From NCBI GenBank assembly GCA_029551145.1, contig JAKPGA010000017.1, forward strand, positions 60,448-124,447: a stretch of DNA of 64,000 nt, given 5' to 3'. Under the pieces are notes generated by a model, which did not search any database, was not told the origin of the DNA, and saw nothing but the letters and a program-made list of their open reading frames with translations. Both the position numbers and the translations under genes were made by a program. This stretch comes from Thermotogota bacterium (GTDB lineage Bacteria > Thermotogota > Thermotogae > Thermotogales > DSM-5069). Below, in pieces: positions 40,274-50,216 of the stretch. The number at the start of each line of letters is the position of its first letter. Within the stretch, counting starts at the first letter, position 1.

Positions 40274-41602
40274 ATGAGAGAGAAAATAATCGAATCTTTA
40301 AAATCAAAGCTGAATCGAAGAGTGTGGGAAAGTTGGTTTGGAACATTTGATGTTAAGGAGATCGGTGCAGACTACGTGGTTTTTCAAGTTGGAAATCTCT
40401 TCATCAGAGATTGGCTTGAAAAAAAATACGGTGCTCTGATATCTAAGACGTTACGTGAACTTTTTGGGAAACAGATGAATTTTCAAATAGATTACGCTCC
40501 AGCTCAGTCCCAGGAAGAATCGGAGCAAGATGAGCCATTGGTGAAGAAAAGGCCACTTGTCCTAACACCTTTGAATCCCATCCTGACCTTCGAGAACTTT
40601 GTCGTTGGCCCAAGCAATATGTTTGCCTACAGCACATCCATCGAGGTCGCAAAAAACCCAGGAAAATACAACCCCCTGTTCCTGCACGGGGGTGTCGGTC
40701 TTGGTAAAACACATTTAGTACAAGCGATCGGACATTACTTGTTCAAAAATGAGCCAGATCTGAGGGTGATATATCTCACAAGTGAAAGATTCTTGAACGA
40801 ACTTGTTGATTCGATAAAGAAAAACAAAGTACAGGAATTCAGAGAAAGATTTAGGAACAAGGTAGACGTGTTATTACTCGACGACGTTCAATTCCTAATA
40901 GGCAAATCCGGAATCCAGACGGAGCTGTTCCACACCTTCAACGAGTTGTACAATGCCGGCAAACAGATCGTAGTCTGTTCCGATCGTGATCCACAACAAC
41001 TTGAAAAGTTTCAAGACAGACTTGTGTCCAGATTTCAAATGGGTGTGGTCGCCAAGATAGACAAGCCAGATGAAGAGACTTGTTTTAAGATCGCCAACAG
41101 AATGGTACAACTCGAAGGCGGAAGATTGCAGGAAGATGTGCTAAGGCTGGTAGCGACCCACTTTTCAGACAACCTGAGAAGACTGCGCGGTGCACTCGTA
41201 AAACTCATAATGTACCAGCAGATTTCAAACGAGACGGTCGATCTTCAGAAAGCAGCAGAACTACTCTCTGTGGCATCCTTTGAAACGAAAAAGGTTTTGC
41301 CAGAAGAAAAGCTAATCGATGCACTTTGCAAGGTCTTCGGTGTAACTCAACAAGAGATTCTTGGTAAAGGCAGAAAACAGATCGTCATCAACGCAAGACA
41401 AATTGGAATGTTCGTCGCAAAAAATCACTTCGGTCTCTCACTTAGACAGGTGGCAGAACTCTTTGGAAGGTCCCACCCAACCGTTTCACACACAATACAA
41501 AAGGTGGAAGAATTGCTCAGCAGTGGGAATATTGTTGTAAAAAATCAGATTGACCAACTGATGAAATATATGACCGATAGAGTCTCGAATCAATCAATTT
41601 GA
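40274..41602 (+). CDS. dnaA: Chromosomal replication initiator DnaA
   Basis: A 442-residue initiator. Domain I covers about 1-75 with the typical W-x-x-W region (RRVWESWF). The AAA+ domain has HGGVGLGKTHL (Walker A) and VLLLDDVQFL (Walker B). The C-terminal DNA-binding domain carries the DnaA signature GRSHPTVSHTI. The ATG at 40274 with GGGGAG upstream was chosen over a longer open frame that runs through the promoter. The gene is followed by an HD-GYP gene rather than dnaN. Confidence 0.95.
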   Translation: MREKIIESLKSKLNRRVWESWFGTFDVKEIGADYVVFQVGNLFIRDWLEKKYGALISKTLRELFGKQMNFQIDYAPAQSQEESEQDEPLVKKRPLVLTPLNPILTFENFVVGPSNMFAYSTSIEVAKNPGKYNPLFLHGGVGLGKTHLVQAIGHYLFKNEPDLRVIYLTSERFLNELVDSIKKNKVQEFRERFRNKVDVLLLDDVQFLIGKSGIQTELFHTFNELYNAGKQIVVCSDRDPQQLEKFQDRLVSRFQMGVVAKIDKPDEETCFKIANRMVQLEGGRLQEDVLRLVATHFSDNLRRLRGALVKLIMYQQISNETVDLQKAAELLSVASFETKKVLPEEKLIDALCKVFGVTQQEILGKGRKQIVINARQIGMFVAKNHFGLSLRQVAELFGRSHPTVSHTIQKVEELLSSGNIVVKNQIDQLMKYMTDRVSNQSI

Positions 41603-41704
41603 GTTTGCTGTTAATTCTTAATGCTAACTAACAAGAAATACCCGTCCAAAATATCAACTTTCGTTTTCCATGAACTGTCAGCACAGAAACAGTTTTTCAT
41701 GTGA

Positions 41705-41710
41705 TATAAT
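41705..41710 (+). promoter_or_regulatory. Extended -10 promoter of HD-GYP gene
   Basis: TGATATAAT, an extended -10, lies about 40 nt before the HD-GYP start. Confidence 0.45.
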
Positions 41711-41748
41711 CTTGCCAAAGAGAATCCATGAAGCAGTCGAGGTGAGAT

Positions 41749-43059
41749 ATGGAACTAACCTTTGATGTGAAGCTCACATCATTCACAACGCTTTTCAGCC
41801 AGATGAATGTCGCTGAGTACAGGAATTTCGTGAAGCATTCTTTGCAGGTCGCCAAGATTACCCGTGAGATTACTAAGTTACTTTCATCCTTTGTGGATCC
41901 TGACTGTGCTTATCTTGCTGGGATGTTACACGATGTGGGTTTGGTACTAAGGGCGTCAACCGAAAACTACGAGTCATTCATAGACATGTTCAAGCGGGTA
42001 CCAGACCTTGAGAAAATCGTCTTGAAATTCGACAAATCCGACAAACACCCAATCCTATCTTATATGATCGGGTCTTTGGTCAAACCTCTTTGCCCTCTCT
42101 GTGCCAAAGGCATAATCTATCATCACAAGTCTTACCAACAAATAGACGAAAGTGAAAAGAAAGTAGTATATCTTGCGAATTGCATCAAAGTCGCCGACAC
42201 CATAAGCTTGATCGATCTGAGACACAGTGCAGAAGAATTGACAGTCGGGATACTAAACGAGATGATCAATGCAGTTCAAAAAGACAGCGGTATAGTCGAA
42301 GATGTCAGAGAAGCCGCATTGGAAATCCTGCGTGACTACAGGGTTTTATGTGAGATGTTAGACGACGAAGATAGATTCTCATCAGAAAGGACCCTAACTC
42401 TTGAGGAATTCGAACATCCTGCAAGAGTACTTGCTGCACTCTTGGATTTGCGAAGCCCTTACACAAGAAACCACACCTTCATAGTAACTAAGATCTCCCA
42501 AGCAATAACAGAAGAAATTGCAACTAAGGAAGATGCCAGGTACATGCAGATAGCTTCTCTTTTGCACGACATCGGGAAATTGAAAACTCCGTTGAGTATC
42601 TTGCACAAAATGGGGACTTTAGACTCCGATGAATTCATTATTATGAAAAGGCATGTCGTAGATACTTACAGGATGCTTGAAAATGCTAACCTGACCAGTA
42701 TAGCAAGGATTTCCACAGCACACCACGAAAGATTAGATGGAAGCGGTTATCCAGTTGGTTTGAATTCCGATCGTACCAGTATCCATCAAAGAATCATACA
42801 AGTGTGCGATGTGTTCTCAGCACTCGTAGAGCGCAGACCATACAGAAATGCATTGAACACTTCAGAAGCACTTAGAATAATTGAAGGTGAAGTTTCGGCT
42901 GGTAAACTGGATTCAACAGTATTCGAGATACTCAAAGAACTGGTTAAAAACGGTATTTTCGATGAAGAAATAGTATTCCGAAATGTACTTGAGTCTCTGT
43001 TCGAAAAAAGTTTTGAAGAAATTCGTGAAGTTCTCGAACTAAACAATATCGGCGAGTAA
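41749..43059 (+). CDS. HD domain plus HD-GYP domain protein (putative c-di-GMP phosphodiesterase)
   Basis: A 436-residue cytoplasmic protein with two HD modules. The N-terminal one has H61-D62 ([10 protein letters not shown]) and YHH at 124-126. The C-terminal one is a full HD-GYP: H273-D274 (LLHDIGK), then [11 protein letters not shown] (325-335). HD-GYP domains hydrolyse cyclic di-GMP. GAGGTG precedes the ATG. It is followed 14 nt later by an H-NOX chemoreceptor, so both probably share a transcript and an oxygen-linked response. Confidence 0.87.
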   Translation: MELTFDVKLTSFTTLFSQMNVAEYRNFVKHSLQVAKITREITKLLSSFVDPDCAYLAGMLHDVGLVLRASTENYESFIDMFKRVPDLEKIVLKFDKSDKHPILSYMIGSLVKPLCPLCAKGIIYHHKSYQQIDESEKKVVYLANCIKVADTISLIDLRHSAEELTVGILNEMINAVQKDSGIVEDVREAALEILRDYRVLCEMLDDEDRFSSERTLTLEEFEHPARVLAALLDLRSPYTRNHTFIVTKISQAITEEIATKEDARYMQIASLLHDIGKLKTPLSILHKMGTLDSDEFIIMKRHVVDTYRMLENANLTSIARISTAHHERLDGSGYPVGLNSDRTSIHQRIIQVCDVFSALVERRPYRNALNTSEALRIIEGEVSAGKLDSTVFEILKELVKNGIFDEEIVFRNVLESLFEKSFEEIREVLELNNIGE

Positions 43060-43073
43060 AGGAGGGATCATCT

Positions 43074-44894
43074 GTGAAAGGCTTCATTGTCAACGCATGG
43101 TTTGAAACCTGGGGAAGACTGTTTGGAATAGAAACCATAAAGAAAATGAAGCAGAAGTACAACATAGATCCCGAGAAAATATTCAGTCCAATTGATGATG
43201 TGGCAGATCAGATTCCAATTGAAATTTCAAAAGAACTTGCTTCTATGAAAGGTTTGAGTCTTGATGATCTTTGGTATGAGACTGGCAAAGAGAATCTGAA
43301 CACCTTTTTTGGCCATTATCCAGAATTCTTCAAGAAGAGTGGGTTTCTCTCATTCATGGCGGCAATGGATGCGGTGCACAGAGTATTGACAAAAAGAATA
43401 AAAGGTGCAACCCCTCCGAGGGTATTCTTCAAACTCCTCAGCGATAAAAAGGCTCTTGTCAAATACCAATCGCGTCGCAACTTCAAGAAATACTTTCTTG
43501 GTCTAATGGATTCAGCATCCAAGTTTTTCAACGAACCGATCAGTTACAAAATAATCTCTGAAGGTACCACAGATGGGCAAAATTACATGGAGATAGAAGT
43601 TCAGGCAACGAAAAGCTACGGTACTTTTCAAAAGTTGAAAGCCATCACTGGCTTGAGTGTAGGTTTTATCAGATCTTTGATGCCATTTTATTCTGTGCTC
43701 TTACCTGTGTACACCTTTGTTATAACTTTTTTGTGCTTCACCTTTATTCCTTCAAGTATTTTAATCAAATCACTGATCAGTGCACTTGGAGTTTTCGCTC
43801 TCTCTATTTCAGGGATGCTTGATTTCAAAAATGGTATGAAAGCTATGGACGGCGCAATTGAATCTATGGCGAAAAAAGATCTTGATAGTCCTGTTTCAAT
43901 AGATGGAATGAAAGAATTTTCCAATCTTTCTTACAGCTTGTCAAATGCTGTGGACAAAATCAAAGAGGTCCTCTTGGGAATATCAGGAGATATCCAGGAG
44001 ATAAACTCTTACTCGGACAGAGTGATCAATGCTGTGAACGCGATGAAAGAACAACTTGATACAATGGGTTCATTGTCCAATGAGATCGCAAATACTGCGG
44101 TTCAAATAAGTAACGATACCGAGAGAATATCGAATGCAGTTAGTTCAAATGTCGAGACCATAACGTCAGCGATTTCAGAGCAAACACAGATAGTCAATTC
44201 GTTGAACGAAGCCGTTTCTTTGATAGTCAACTCTGCGAACAACGTTGAGAAATCAGCCGATGGGATTGTGAAGATGAGTGAAAGATTTGCTCGGCTCGTC
44301 GAAGAAGGCAAAAAACTCCAAGATCAAGCCAGTCTCATCATGGAAGTCGCATCCACTGTTACCAGTATAGCAGAGCAGACTAATCTGTTAGCCCTTAATG
44401 CAGCGATCGAGGCAGCAAGAAGTGGCGAGGCAGGTAGGGGATTTGCGGTTGTTGCAGATGAGATAAGAAAACTTGCCGAAGAGAGCAGATCTTCCGCCGC
44501 CAAGATTTCTGAATTTCTGGGATCGATTACATCTGGAATTGACGCTCTTGGCAAAGCAATCCAGTCAGAATTCAATGAAATGAAGGAACAGTCCAAGAAG
44601 TTGCTCGATAGTTCTGAAAGAAACAAGGAGTCAAGTGGTGTTATATCAGCGATTTCCTCGAAACTCAGCTCTTTGATACAAACATTGAACAATGAGTCAG
44701 CTAAGTTGAGCAGCGTGACAAACAGCATACAGAATCTTCTTGCGATTTCAGAAGAAAGTTCTGCAACTGCTGAAGAGATAAGTTCATCCATTCAAAATTT
44801 CTTTTCCCAGTTGAAGGTTGTCTTCGACAGTGTCAACGAAACCGTTAGACTGTTAAAGGTTATTCAGGAAAACTTCGAGGGGATGAAACTCTAA
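43074..44894 (+). CDS. H-NOX (heme NO/O2-binding) domain fused to methyl-accepting chemotaxis protein
   Basis: A 606-residue chemoreceptor. Residues 1-180 are an H-NOX heme domain: proximal His102 in [13 protein letters not shown] at 111-115, and the Y-x-S-x-R heme-carboxylate motif at 131-135. Trp9, Asn74 and Tyr140 fall at the same numbers as the oxygen-stabilising distal pocket of the Caldanaerobacter (T. tengcongensis) H-NOX. Two membrane helices (about 203-248) form a hairpin with no periplasmic domain, then a HAMP-like linker and the MCP signalling tip [23 protein letters not shown] start with GGAGGG seven bases upstream. Predicted to report O2 or NO to CheA. Confidence 0.92.
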   Translation: MKGFIVNAWFETWGRLFGIETIKKMKQKYNIDPEKIFSPIDDVADQIPIEISKELASMKGLSLDDLWYETGKENLNTFFGHYPEFFKKSGFLSFMAAMDAVHRVLTKRIKGATPPRVFFKLLSDKKALVKYQSRRNFKKYFLGLMDSASKFFNEPISYKIISEGTTDGQNYMEIEVQATKSYGTFQKLKAITGLSVGFIRSLMPFYSVLLPVYTFVITFLCFTFIPSSILIKSLISALGVFALSISGMLDFKNGMKAMDGAIESMAKKDLDSPVSIDGMKEFSNLSYSLSNAVDKIKEVLLGISGDIQEINSYSDRVINAVNAMKEQLDTMGSLSNEIANTAVQISNDTERISNAVSSNVETITSAISEQTQIVNSLNEAVSLIVNSANNVEKSADGIVKMSERFARLVEEGKKLQDQASLIMEVASTVTSIAEQTNLLALNAAIEAARSGEAGRGFAVVADEIRKLAEESRSSAAKISEFLGSITSGIDALGKAIQSEFNEMKEQSKKLLDSSERNKESSGVISAISSKLSSLIQTLNNESAKLSSVTNSIQNLLAISEESSATAEEISSSIQNFFSQLKVVFDSVNETVRLLKVIQENFEGMKL

Positions 44895-44912
44895 TTGGAG
44901 GGGGATACTTGA

Positions 44913-45233
44913 ATGAATGTTCTGAAAGATATACCCTATTGTGATGAAAATATGGGTAGACGAAAGATCGTAGATCAGAAAGAAGTTTTGATAATGCAGA
45001 TCGCACTGAAACCTGGGCAAGTTGTACCCGAGCACAATGCCAACTCGAATGTGCATCTGTTGATCTTAAAAGGCAGCGTGGTTTTAACTGTAGATGGTAC
45101 AAGCAAAAGACTCCAAGAAGGTGATATACAACCCGTTCAATATCAAGCACTCATGTCAATCAAAAACGATGGGACTGAAAACTCAACTTTCTTGGTCATA
45201 AAGACACCGAATCCAAACCAGATACAAAACTGA
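44913..45233 (+). CDS. Small cupin-domain protein
   Basis: A 106-residue single cupin. KPGQVVPEHNANSNVHLLILKG is the first cupin motif with His ligands, and LQEGDIQPVQYQA the second, where a canonical His is replaced by Gln. Metal binding may therefore be weak. The function is unknown. GGAGGGGG precedes the ATG, and it lies 18 nt after the chemoreceptor gene, probably in the same operon. Confidence 0.75.
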   Translation: MNVLKDIPYCDENMGRRKIVDQKEVLIMQIALKPGQVVPEHNANSNVHLLILKGSVVLTVDGTSKRLQEGDIQPVQYQALMSIKNDGTENSTFLVIKTPNPNQIQN

Positions 45234-45272
45234 GCCTCTTTGCCATTCATTCAAAAAACTCTCGATATAATG

Positions 45273-45299
45273 AAAAAAGCGGGCTGATGCCCGCTTTTT
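45273..45299. terminator. Bidirectional terminator between cupin and ato operons
   Basis: AAAAAGCGGGC-TGAT-GCCCGCTTTTT with symmetric A and T runs, serving the cupin operon on plus and the CoA-transferase operon on minus. Confidence 0.88.
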
Positions 45300-45316
45300 G
45301 TTTCATATCCGAAGAT

Positions 45317-45991
45317 CTACAATGTTATTGGCATTACTGGGACATTGTCGGGTATTATTAAGCTCGCCTCGGTGAACTTGACAACCTCTTCTACTGTTGT
45401 CTGCGGTGCCACTTCTTTGAGCAGTAGACCTTTTTCAGTCACTTCGATGACTGCCATGTCTGTGACAATCAGATCAACTCGTCTGACTGAGGTGAGTGGT
45501 AGTGTACATTTTTTGATGACCTTTGGTGCATTTCCTTTTGCCACGTGCTGCATCGCGACTATAACCTTTTTTGCGCCCGTAACAAGGTCCATCGCTCCAC
45601 CCATACCTGGAACCATCTTTCCTGGTATCATCCAGTTTGCGAGATGGCCTTCTTCATCTACCTGCAAAGCACCCAGAACCGTTGCGTCTACATGTCCTCC
45701 TCTAATAAGGCCAAAGGAGACTGATGAATCAAATGCACAAGCACCAGGCAAAAAGGTTATTGGCGAGCCACCGGCGTTTGTCAGATTGGGATGCTCATAA
45801 CCTTTCATAGGGGCAGGTCCCATGCCGAGGATACCATTTTCGGACTGCAGAAAGATCTCCACTTTTGGAGGCAGGTAATTTGCCACCAAGGTGGGAATGC
45901 CTATGCCAAGGTTCACGATGTCTCCGTCTTTGAGTTCAAGCGCAACTCTTTTTGCAATAACAACTTTGGCAAGCTCTTGATCTTGTATCAT
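45317..45991 (-). CDS. atoA: Acetate/acetoacetate CoA-transferase beta subunit
   Basis: A 224-residue subunit of a family I 3-oxoacid CoA-transferase. The catalytic Glu lies in [11 protein letters not shown], with GVGGAMDL-type wording as [19 protein letters not shown]. It overlaps the alpha-subunit stop by 4 nt. It exchanges CoA between acyl-CoA and acetate or acetoacetate. Confidence 0.9.
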   Translation of the reverse strand: MIQDQELAKVVIAKRVALELKDGDIVNLGIGIPTLVANYLPPKVEIFLQSENGILGMGPAPMKGYEHPNLTNAGGSPITFLPGACAFDSSVSFGLIRGGHVDATVLGALQVDEEGHLANWMIPGKMVPGMGGAMDLVTGAKKVIVAMQHVAKGNAPKVIKKCTLPLTSVRRVDLIVTDMAVIEVTEKGLLLKEVAPQTTVEEVVKFTEASLIIPDNVPVMPITL

Positions 45992-46647
45992 TTGGCATTC
46001 CCCCTTACAATGTAATCCACAACGGCGTGCGGAGTGTGAATCTCATTTGGAGAAAGACCTCCAACTGGAAGGAGTTCTTCAACTTGCACTATAGTTACCT
46101 TACCAGCAAAAGCCATCAGTGGATTGAAGTTTCTCGCAGTGAAATTGAAGAACAAATTTCCATAATAATCAGCCTTTTGCGCTTTTATCAAAGCAAAATC
46201 CGCTTTAAGAGCTGGTTCAACAAGGTACTCTTTACCGTCAATGGTGATTTTCTGTTTGCCATTCTCCACAACGGTTCCCACACCTGTGGGGGTGAGAATC
46301 CCGCCAAGTCCAAATCCACCAGCGCGGACTTTCTCAGCGAGCGTTCCTTGTGGTACAAGTTCCACCTCAAGAGTACCCTCAATCATTTGTTTTTGTGTCT
46401 CTGGATTTGTGCCAATGTGTGAAACAATGACCTTCTTAACCAACTTATTCACTATGAGTTTCCCTATGCCCTTATCTGGAAAAGCTGTGTCGTTCGCTAT
46501 GATGGTGAAATTCTTTTTTCCACTTCTCACAAGACCGTCCACAAGAAGTTCTGGCGTTCCATCACCGAGAAATCCACCGATCATCAGCGTGGCTCCATCT
46601 GGTATCATCTCTATGGCCTGTTCAACGGTTATGACTTTGTTTTTCAT
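45988..46647 (-). CDS. atoD: Acetate/acetoacetate CoA-transferase alpha subunit
   Basis: A 219-residue alpha subunit. [25 protein letters not shown] is the family opening, and [20 protein letters not shown] and [13 protein letters not shown] are typical. It lies 16 nt after the thiolase gene. Confidence 0.9.
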   Translation of the reverse strand: MKNKVITVEQAIEMIPDGATLMIGGFLGDGTPELLVDGLVRSGKKNFTIIANDTAFPDKGIGKLIVNKLVKKVIVSHIGTNPETQKQMIEGTLEVELVPQGTLAEKVRAGGFGLGGILTPTGVGTVVENGKQKITIDGKEYLVEPALKADFALIKAQKADYYGNLFFNFTARNFNPLMAFAGKVTIVQVEELLPVGGLSPNEIHTPHAVVDYIVRGNAK

Positions 46648-46663
46648 TCTTCTGGGACACCTC

Positions 46664-47869
46664 CTATTCTATATTCCTTATAATAAGCGCTGTGCCCATA
46701 CCTCCACCGATACAAAGGCTCGCAAGACCAAGTTCGAGTTTTCTTTTCTTCATCTCATACAAGAGCGTGACGGTGATTCTATTTCCACTTGCACCAATTG
46801 GATGCCCAAGGGCGATTGCACCACCATTCACGTTAACCCTTTCTTCGAGCCAATCATCTGTCACGCCATGTTCCTTCTTGAGATCCTTCAAAACGGCTAA
46901 ACTCTGCGCCGCAAAGGCTTCGTTGAGTTCTATCAGTTGAATATCCGTCAATTTGAGATTCGCAGCTTTCAGAGCCTTTGAAATAGCTCCAACCGGTCCG
47001 ATTCCCATAATGCTTGGGTCCACACCGTGTTGAGCAAATGCAACAATCTCCGCCAACGGCTTCAATCCATATTTCTTCACCGCATCTTCGCTGGCAAGAA
47101 CTGTTGCAGAAGCCCCGTCGTTTATTCCTGAAGCGTTTCCGGCTGTAACGGTACCATCTTTCTTGAAAGCTGGTCTGAGCTTTGCGAGTGCCTCGAGTGT
47201 TGTGTCAAATCTTGGGTGCTCGTCGGTGTCAAAGATTTTGTCGCCTTTCTTATCCTTTATCACAAATGGGACGATCTCGTCTTTGAACCTGCCTGTCTCA
47301 ATAGCCTTTTTTGCTTTCATCTGACTCTTGTAGGCAAACTGATCCTGTTCTTCCCTGCTGATACCATATTTTTCTACTAAGTTCTCTGCTGTAACGCCCA
47401 TGTGGTACATGTTGAAAACATCTGTTAAGCCATCGAAGACCATGTGATCGATTAGCTGTCCATCTCCAAGTCTGTAGCCAAATCTCGCTTTCGGCAGCAA
47501 ATAAGGTGCTGTGTCCATGCTCTCCATACCACCAGCCAGAACCACTTCAGCTTGATTTGCCATGATATCAACCGCGCCAATCATGATGGCTTTCATACCC
47601 GAACCACAAAGCATGTTCACCGTGTAACCAGGTTTCTCAGCGGGAACTCCTGCGTGAATACTGACCTGCCTGCCAGGACCCATACCTTGTCCAGCCATGA
47701 GTATATTACCAATGATAGTTTCATCGATCCACTCAGGTTTCACATTCGCTTGCTCCATAGCTGCCTTCGCCGCAGCTACACCGAGTTGCACCGCTGGGAC
47801 ATCTTTCAAAGTTCCTTGAAAAGTTCCTATCGCAGTTCTCTTTGCACCAACGATATAAACCTTTCTCAA
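46664..47869 (-). CDS. atoB: Acetyl-CoA C-acetyltransferase (thiolase)
   Basis: A 401-residue thiolase interconverting acetoacetyl-CoA and two acetyl-CoA. The nucleophile is in [11 protein letters not shown] (near Cys90). [17 protein letters not shown] carries the catalytic His, and [11 protein letters not shown] the C-terminal Cys. The start is TTG with GGAGG eight bases upstream. It lies between the fatty acid transporter and CoA-transferase genes. Confidence 0.92.
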   Translation of the reverse strand: MRKVYIVGAKRTAIGTFQGTLKDVPAVQLGVAAAKAAMEQANVKPEWIDETIIGNILMAGQGMGPGRQVSIHAGVPAEKPGYTVNMLCGSGMKAIMIGAVDIMANQAEVVLAGGMESMDTAPYLLPKARFGYRLGDGQLIDHMVFDGLTDVFNMYHMGVTAENLVEKYGISREEQDQFAYKSQMKAKKAIETGRFKDEIVPFVIKDKKGDKIFDTDEHPRFDTTLEALAKLRPAFKKDGTVTAGNASGINDGASATVLASEDAVKKYGLKPLAEIVAFAQHGVDPSIMGIGPVGAISKALKAANLKLTDIQLIELNEAFAAQSLAVLKDLKKEHGVTDDWLEERVNVNGGAIALGHPIGASGNRITVTLLYEMKKRKLELGLASLCIGGGMGTALIIRNIE

Positions 47870-47898
47870 CTCTTACACCTCCTCTAAAGATAATGAAC

Positions 47899-49230
47899 TC
47901 ACAGAACCAAAAAGAGCAGACTTGTCACGATACCACTCCACAAAAGTGCCATGACACAATATCCCATGATGTCTCTTATATCAAGTTTCGCAACTGATAA
48001 CAGCGGCAGTGCCCAGAAGGGCTGGATCATGTTTGTCCATGCATCTCCCCAGGCAACGCCCATGATCACTTTCGGCACGGATGCGCCTATCTTCATGGCC
48101 GCTTCGACCATGATCGGACCCTGAACCGACCACTGCCCACCACCGGATGGAATGAACAGGTTGATCAAGCCGGCGCTCCAGTAGGTGAACAAAGGAAGCG
48201 TCCTGGCGGTGGAGAAGGATGCGAACCAGTTCGCGATCGTCGCTGCAAGACCAGAGTTGATCATCATGCCCATGATCCCAGCGTAGAATGGGAACTGCAC
48301 CACGATTGCCCATACAGTTTTTCCAGCCTCGATCGCAGCATTTATGAAATTCTTTGGTGTACCGTGCAGTAAAATACCAAGCATGAGGAATATGAAGTTG
48401 ACTATGTTCAAGTCAAGAGAACCTTTTTTGACAATGAAATAATAGAAGATGTATATCAAACCGATGATACCGATGATCACAGACAAAACAGGGCTGTACT
48501 CCATCTTTTCTGCCGGTGTCATCTCTGACCAATTTTTCTTGACTGGTTTCTTTGCTTCTCCAAAGACTTCCGGATTGACCTCCACGATCTCTTCATCTTT
48601 CTTTGGATGCATACCAGCCATGATGAATGGCAGTGTGAAAAGCAATACCAAGACAGGCACATAACCTATAGGAGAGAAAATTGTCTGCGAGACAGGTATG
48701 AGACCTATTTGTTTCTCAAGAAAATGCCCCTTAGTGTTGACCAAAAGTGGCGCAGAAGCTGAAAGTCCTGCGTGCCATACCAAGAAGCCAGAATAAGCGG
48801 ATGCGACAAGCAAAGGATAGTGGAGCTTTTTACCTTTCATGTTCTTTGCGATTTCAATGGCAAGCAACGATGAGAATATCAAACCAAAACCCCAGTTCAA
48901 GTAACTTGTTACAATCATCACAACACAGGCGAGTGCAACTGCCTTAAAGGGCGTGTTCGCAGCTTTTGCGATTGTTTTCAATACAGCTGCCATTGGCTTT
49001 GTTGAAGCGAGTATGTGACCGGTCATCAAAACAAGACACATCTGCATTGCAAAAGACAGCAAGCTCCAGAAGCCATCTCCCATGTAGCGAATCATATCCA
49101 TGGGACTCTTTTGCTGTACGATCATACCCAGCACAAACGTAATCAAGGTTAGCAAAAATGCAAAAATCAGAGCATCTGGTAGGTATTTCTTTGCAAACTT
49201 TGAAAAAGCTGATCCTAAAACCCTAAGCAT
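47899..49230 (-). CDS. atoE: Short-chain fatty acid transporter (AtoE family)
   Basis: A 443-residue membrane protein with about 12 helices, resembling AtoE. Hallmarks: RYMGDGFWSLLSFAMQMCLVLMTGHI, LNWGFGLIFSSLLA, INLFIPSGGGQWSVQGPIM and GVAWGDAWTNMIQPFWALPLL. It is first in a transporter-thiolase-CoA-transferase operon, which together could import butyrate-like acids or acetoacetate and convert them to acetyl-CoA, or run in reverse to excrete them. Confidence 0.9.
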   Translation of the reverse strand: MLRVLGSAFSKFAKKYLPDALIFAFLLTLITFVLGMIVQQKSPMDMIRYMGDGFWSLLSFAMQMCLVLMTGHILASTKPMAAVLKTIAKAANTPFKAVALACVVMIVTSYLNWGFGLIFSSLLAIEIAKNMKGKKLHYPLLVASAYSGFLVWHAGLSASAPLLVNTKGHFLEKQIGLIPVSQTIFSPIGYVPVLVLLFTLPFIMAGMHPKKDEEIVEVNPEVFGEAKKPVKKNWSEMTPAEKMEYSPVLSVIIGIIGLIYIFYYFIVKKGSLDLNIVNFIFLMLGILLHGTPKNFINAAIEAGKTVWAIVVQFPFYAGIMGMMINSGLAATIANWFASFSTARTLPLFTYWSAGLINLFIPSGGGQWSVQGPIMVEAAMKIGASVPKVIMGVAWGDAWTNMIQPFWALPLLSVAKLDIRDIMGYCVMALLWSGIVTSLLFLVL

Positions 49231-49265
49231 TGCTTCACCCTCCTCCTTTGAGATATGGCTATTCG

Positions 49266-49295
49266 ATTATACAACATTGAACGAGCAAAGGACAA
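49266..49295 (-). promoter_or_regulatory. ato operon promoter
   Basis: On the minus strand TTGTCC (49290-49295), an 18-nt spacer and TATAAT (49266-49271), about 35 nt before atoE. Confidence 0.6.
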
Positions 49296-49689
49296 GGTAT
49301 TAACTTTTATCAGAGAGTTAGTGTAGAATAAGAAACTGAAGTGTGAAATGTGAATTTTTCCTCTATGTTATTTCTCTTGTTTGGCATACGAAGTAAGTGA
49401 TTTTTGCTCCGTGAATACCTTCATTCGTTGAATGTACGTTATTTTCTTAAAATGCCTTTGTGTTGGCAAAAGTCATTCCATCATCCAAGACAACTTCATA
49501 GATGATCTTAAGAGTTCTCATCCTTACTGACATAAGGTCAATATCCTTATCATGTTTTAACCATTCCACCGCATGAAATGATATATCTAGAAAGTGGTAA
49601 GGTAAAATATTACCAAGGGTTCGGTAGAAGTTTCGCAAAGACACAAGTCACAAACTATTTGGTCAATAAATATCAAAGGAGGAGTGAAT
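49296..49689. other. Intergenic region between ato operon and lipoprotein gene
   Basis: About 390 bp. A 65-codon minus-strand open frame (49447-49644) ends in EVVLDDGMTFANTKAF but has no ribosome site, so it is not called. An inverted repeat GGTAA-AATA-TTACC lies near 49600. No RNA gene is recognised. Confidence 0.4.
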
Positions 49690-50193
49690 GTGAAAAAGCT
49701 GTTTGTGATTATTGCAGTGTCATTGCTCCTGTTATTTGCCTGCGCAGAACCACAGGCACAAAAGCCGACGATCGAAAAACTTGCGAGCGATCTTGCCGGT
49801 GCTTTGGAAAATCTTATTACAAACTCAACAGCGATTGACAAATACGTAAAGACTCTTGCCTCAGGTACCGATGTCAATGCGAAAAAGGCAGATTTCATTT
49901 CTGATCTGCGTAACACGATAAGCACGCTCGGCAAGAAAGTCCAATATCTCGGCATTTACGAGACCAAAGCCGCAACGGTCATCTATTCTTTTGACCTTGG
50001 CATGAAACCAGATGATGTGGACAAGGTCTATCTTCTTTATCTTCTGCTGACAAACCCTGAAAATCAGCAAAAAAGCAATTACACTGTCCCGTTCTTAACG
50101 TTGAAGAACGATCCTGATAACATCTACATCGCGGTCGTTTTCAAGAGAGATGATATGGTTCTCACCTATCCAAAACCCATTGTTTCCCAATGA
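49690..50193 (+). CDS. Small exported, probably lipid-anchored protein
   Basis: A 167-residue protein with a hydrophobic leader ending in LLLLFACAEPQ, a likely lipobox with Cys at about residue 18. The mature part begins PQAQKPTIEKLASDLAGAL and has no domain I recognise. GGAGGAG lies five bases before the GTG at 49690. It is single and convergent with the EamA transporter gene. Confidence 0.65.
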   Translation: MKKLFVIIAVSLLLLFACAEPQAQKPTIEKLASDLAGALENLITNSTAIDKYVKTLASGTDVNAKKADFISDLRNTISTLGKKVQYLGIYETKAATVIYSFDLGMKPDDVDKVYLLYLLLTNPENQQKSNYTVPFLTLKNDPDNIYIAVVFKRDDMVLTYPKPIVSQ

Positions 50194-50216
50194 GAGTAAG
50201 ACTGTGCTTTGAGCCC

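Noticed and set aside
40099..41750. Replication origin next to dnaA
   Set aside because: I found no cluster of the Thermotoga-type DnaA box in either intergenic region, and dnaN is not adjacent.
44324..44791. 155-codon frame opposite the chemoreceptor signalling domain
   Set aside because: An antisense shadow of a repetitive coiled-coil coding region.
49447..49644. 65-codon minus-strand frame
   Set aside because: No ribosome site, no recognised domain, and it lies opposite the probable promoter region of the lipoprotein gene.
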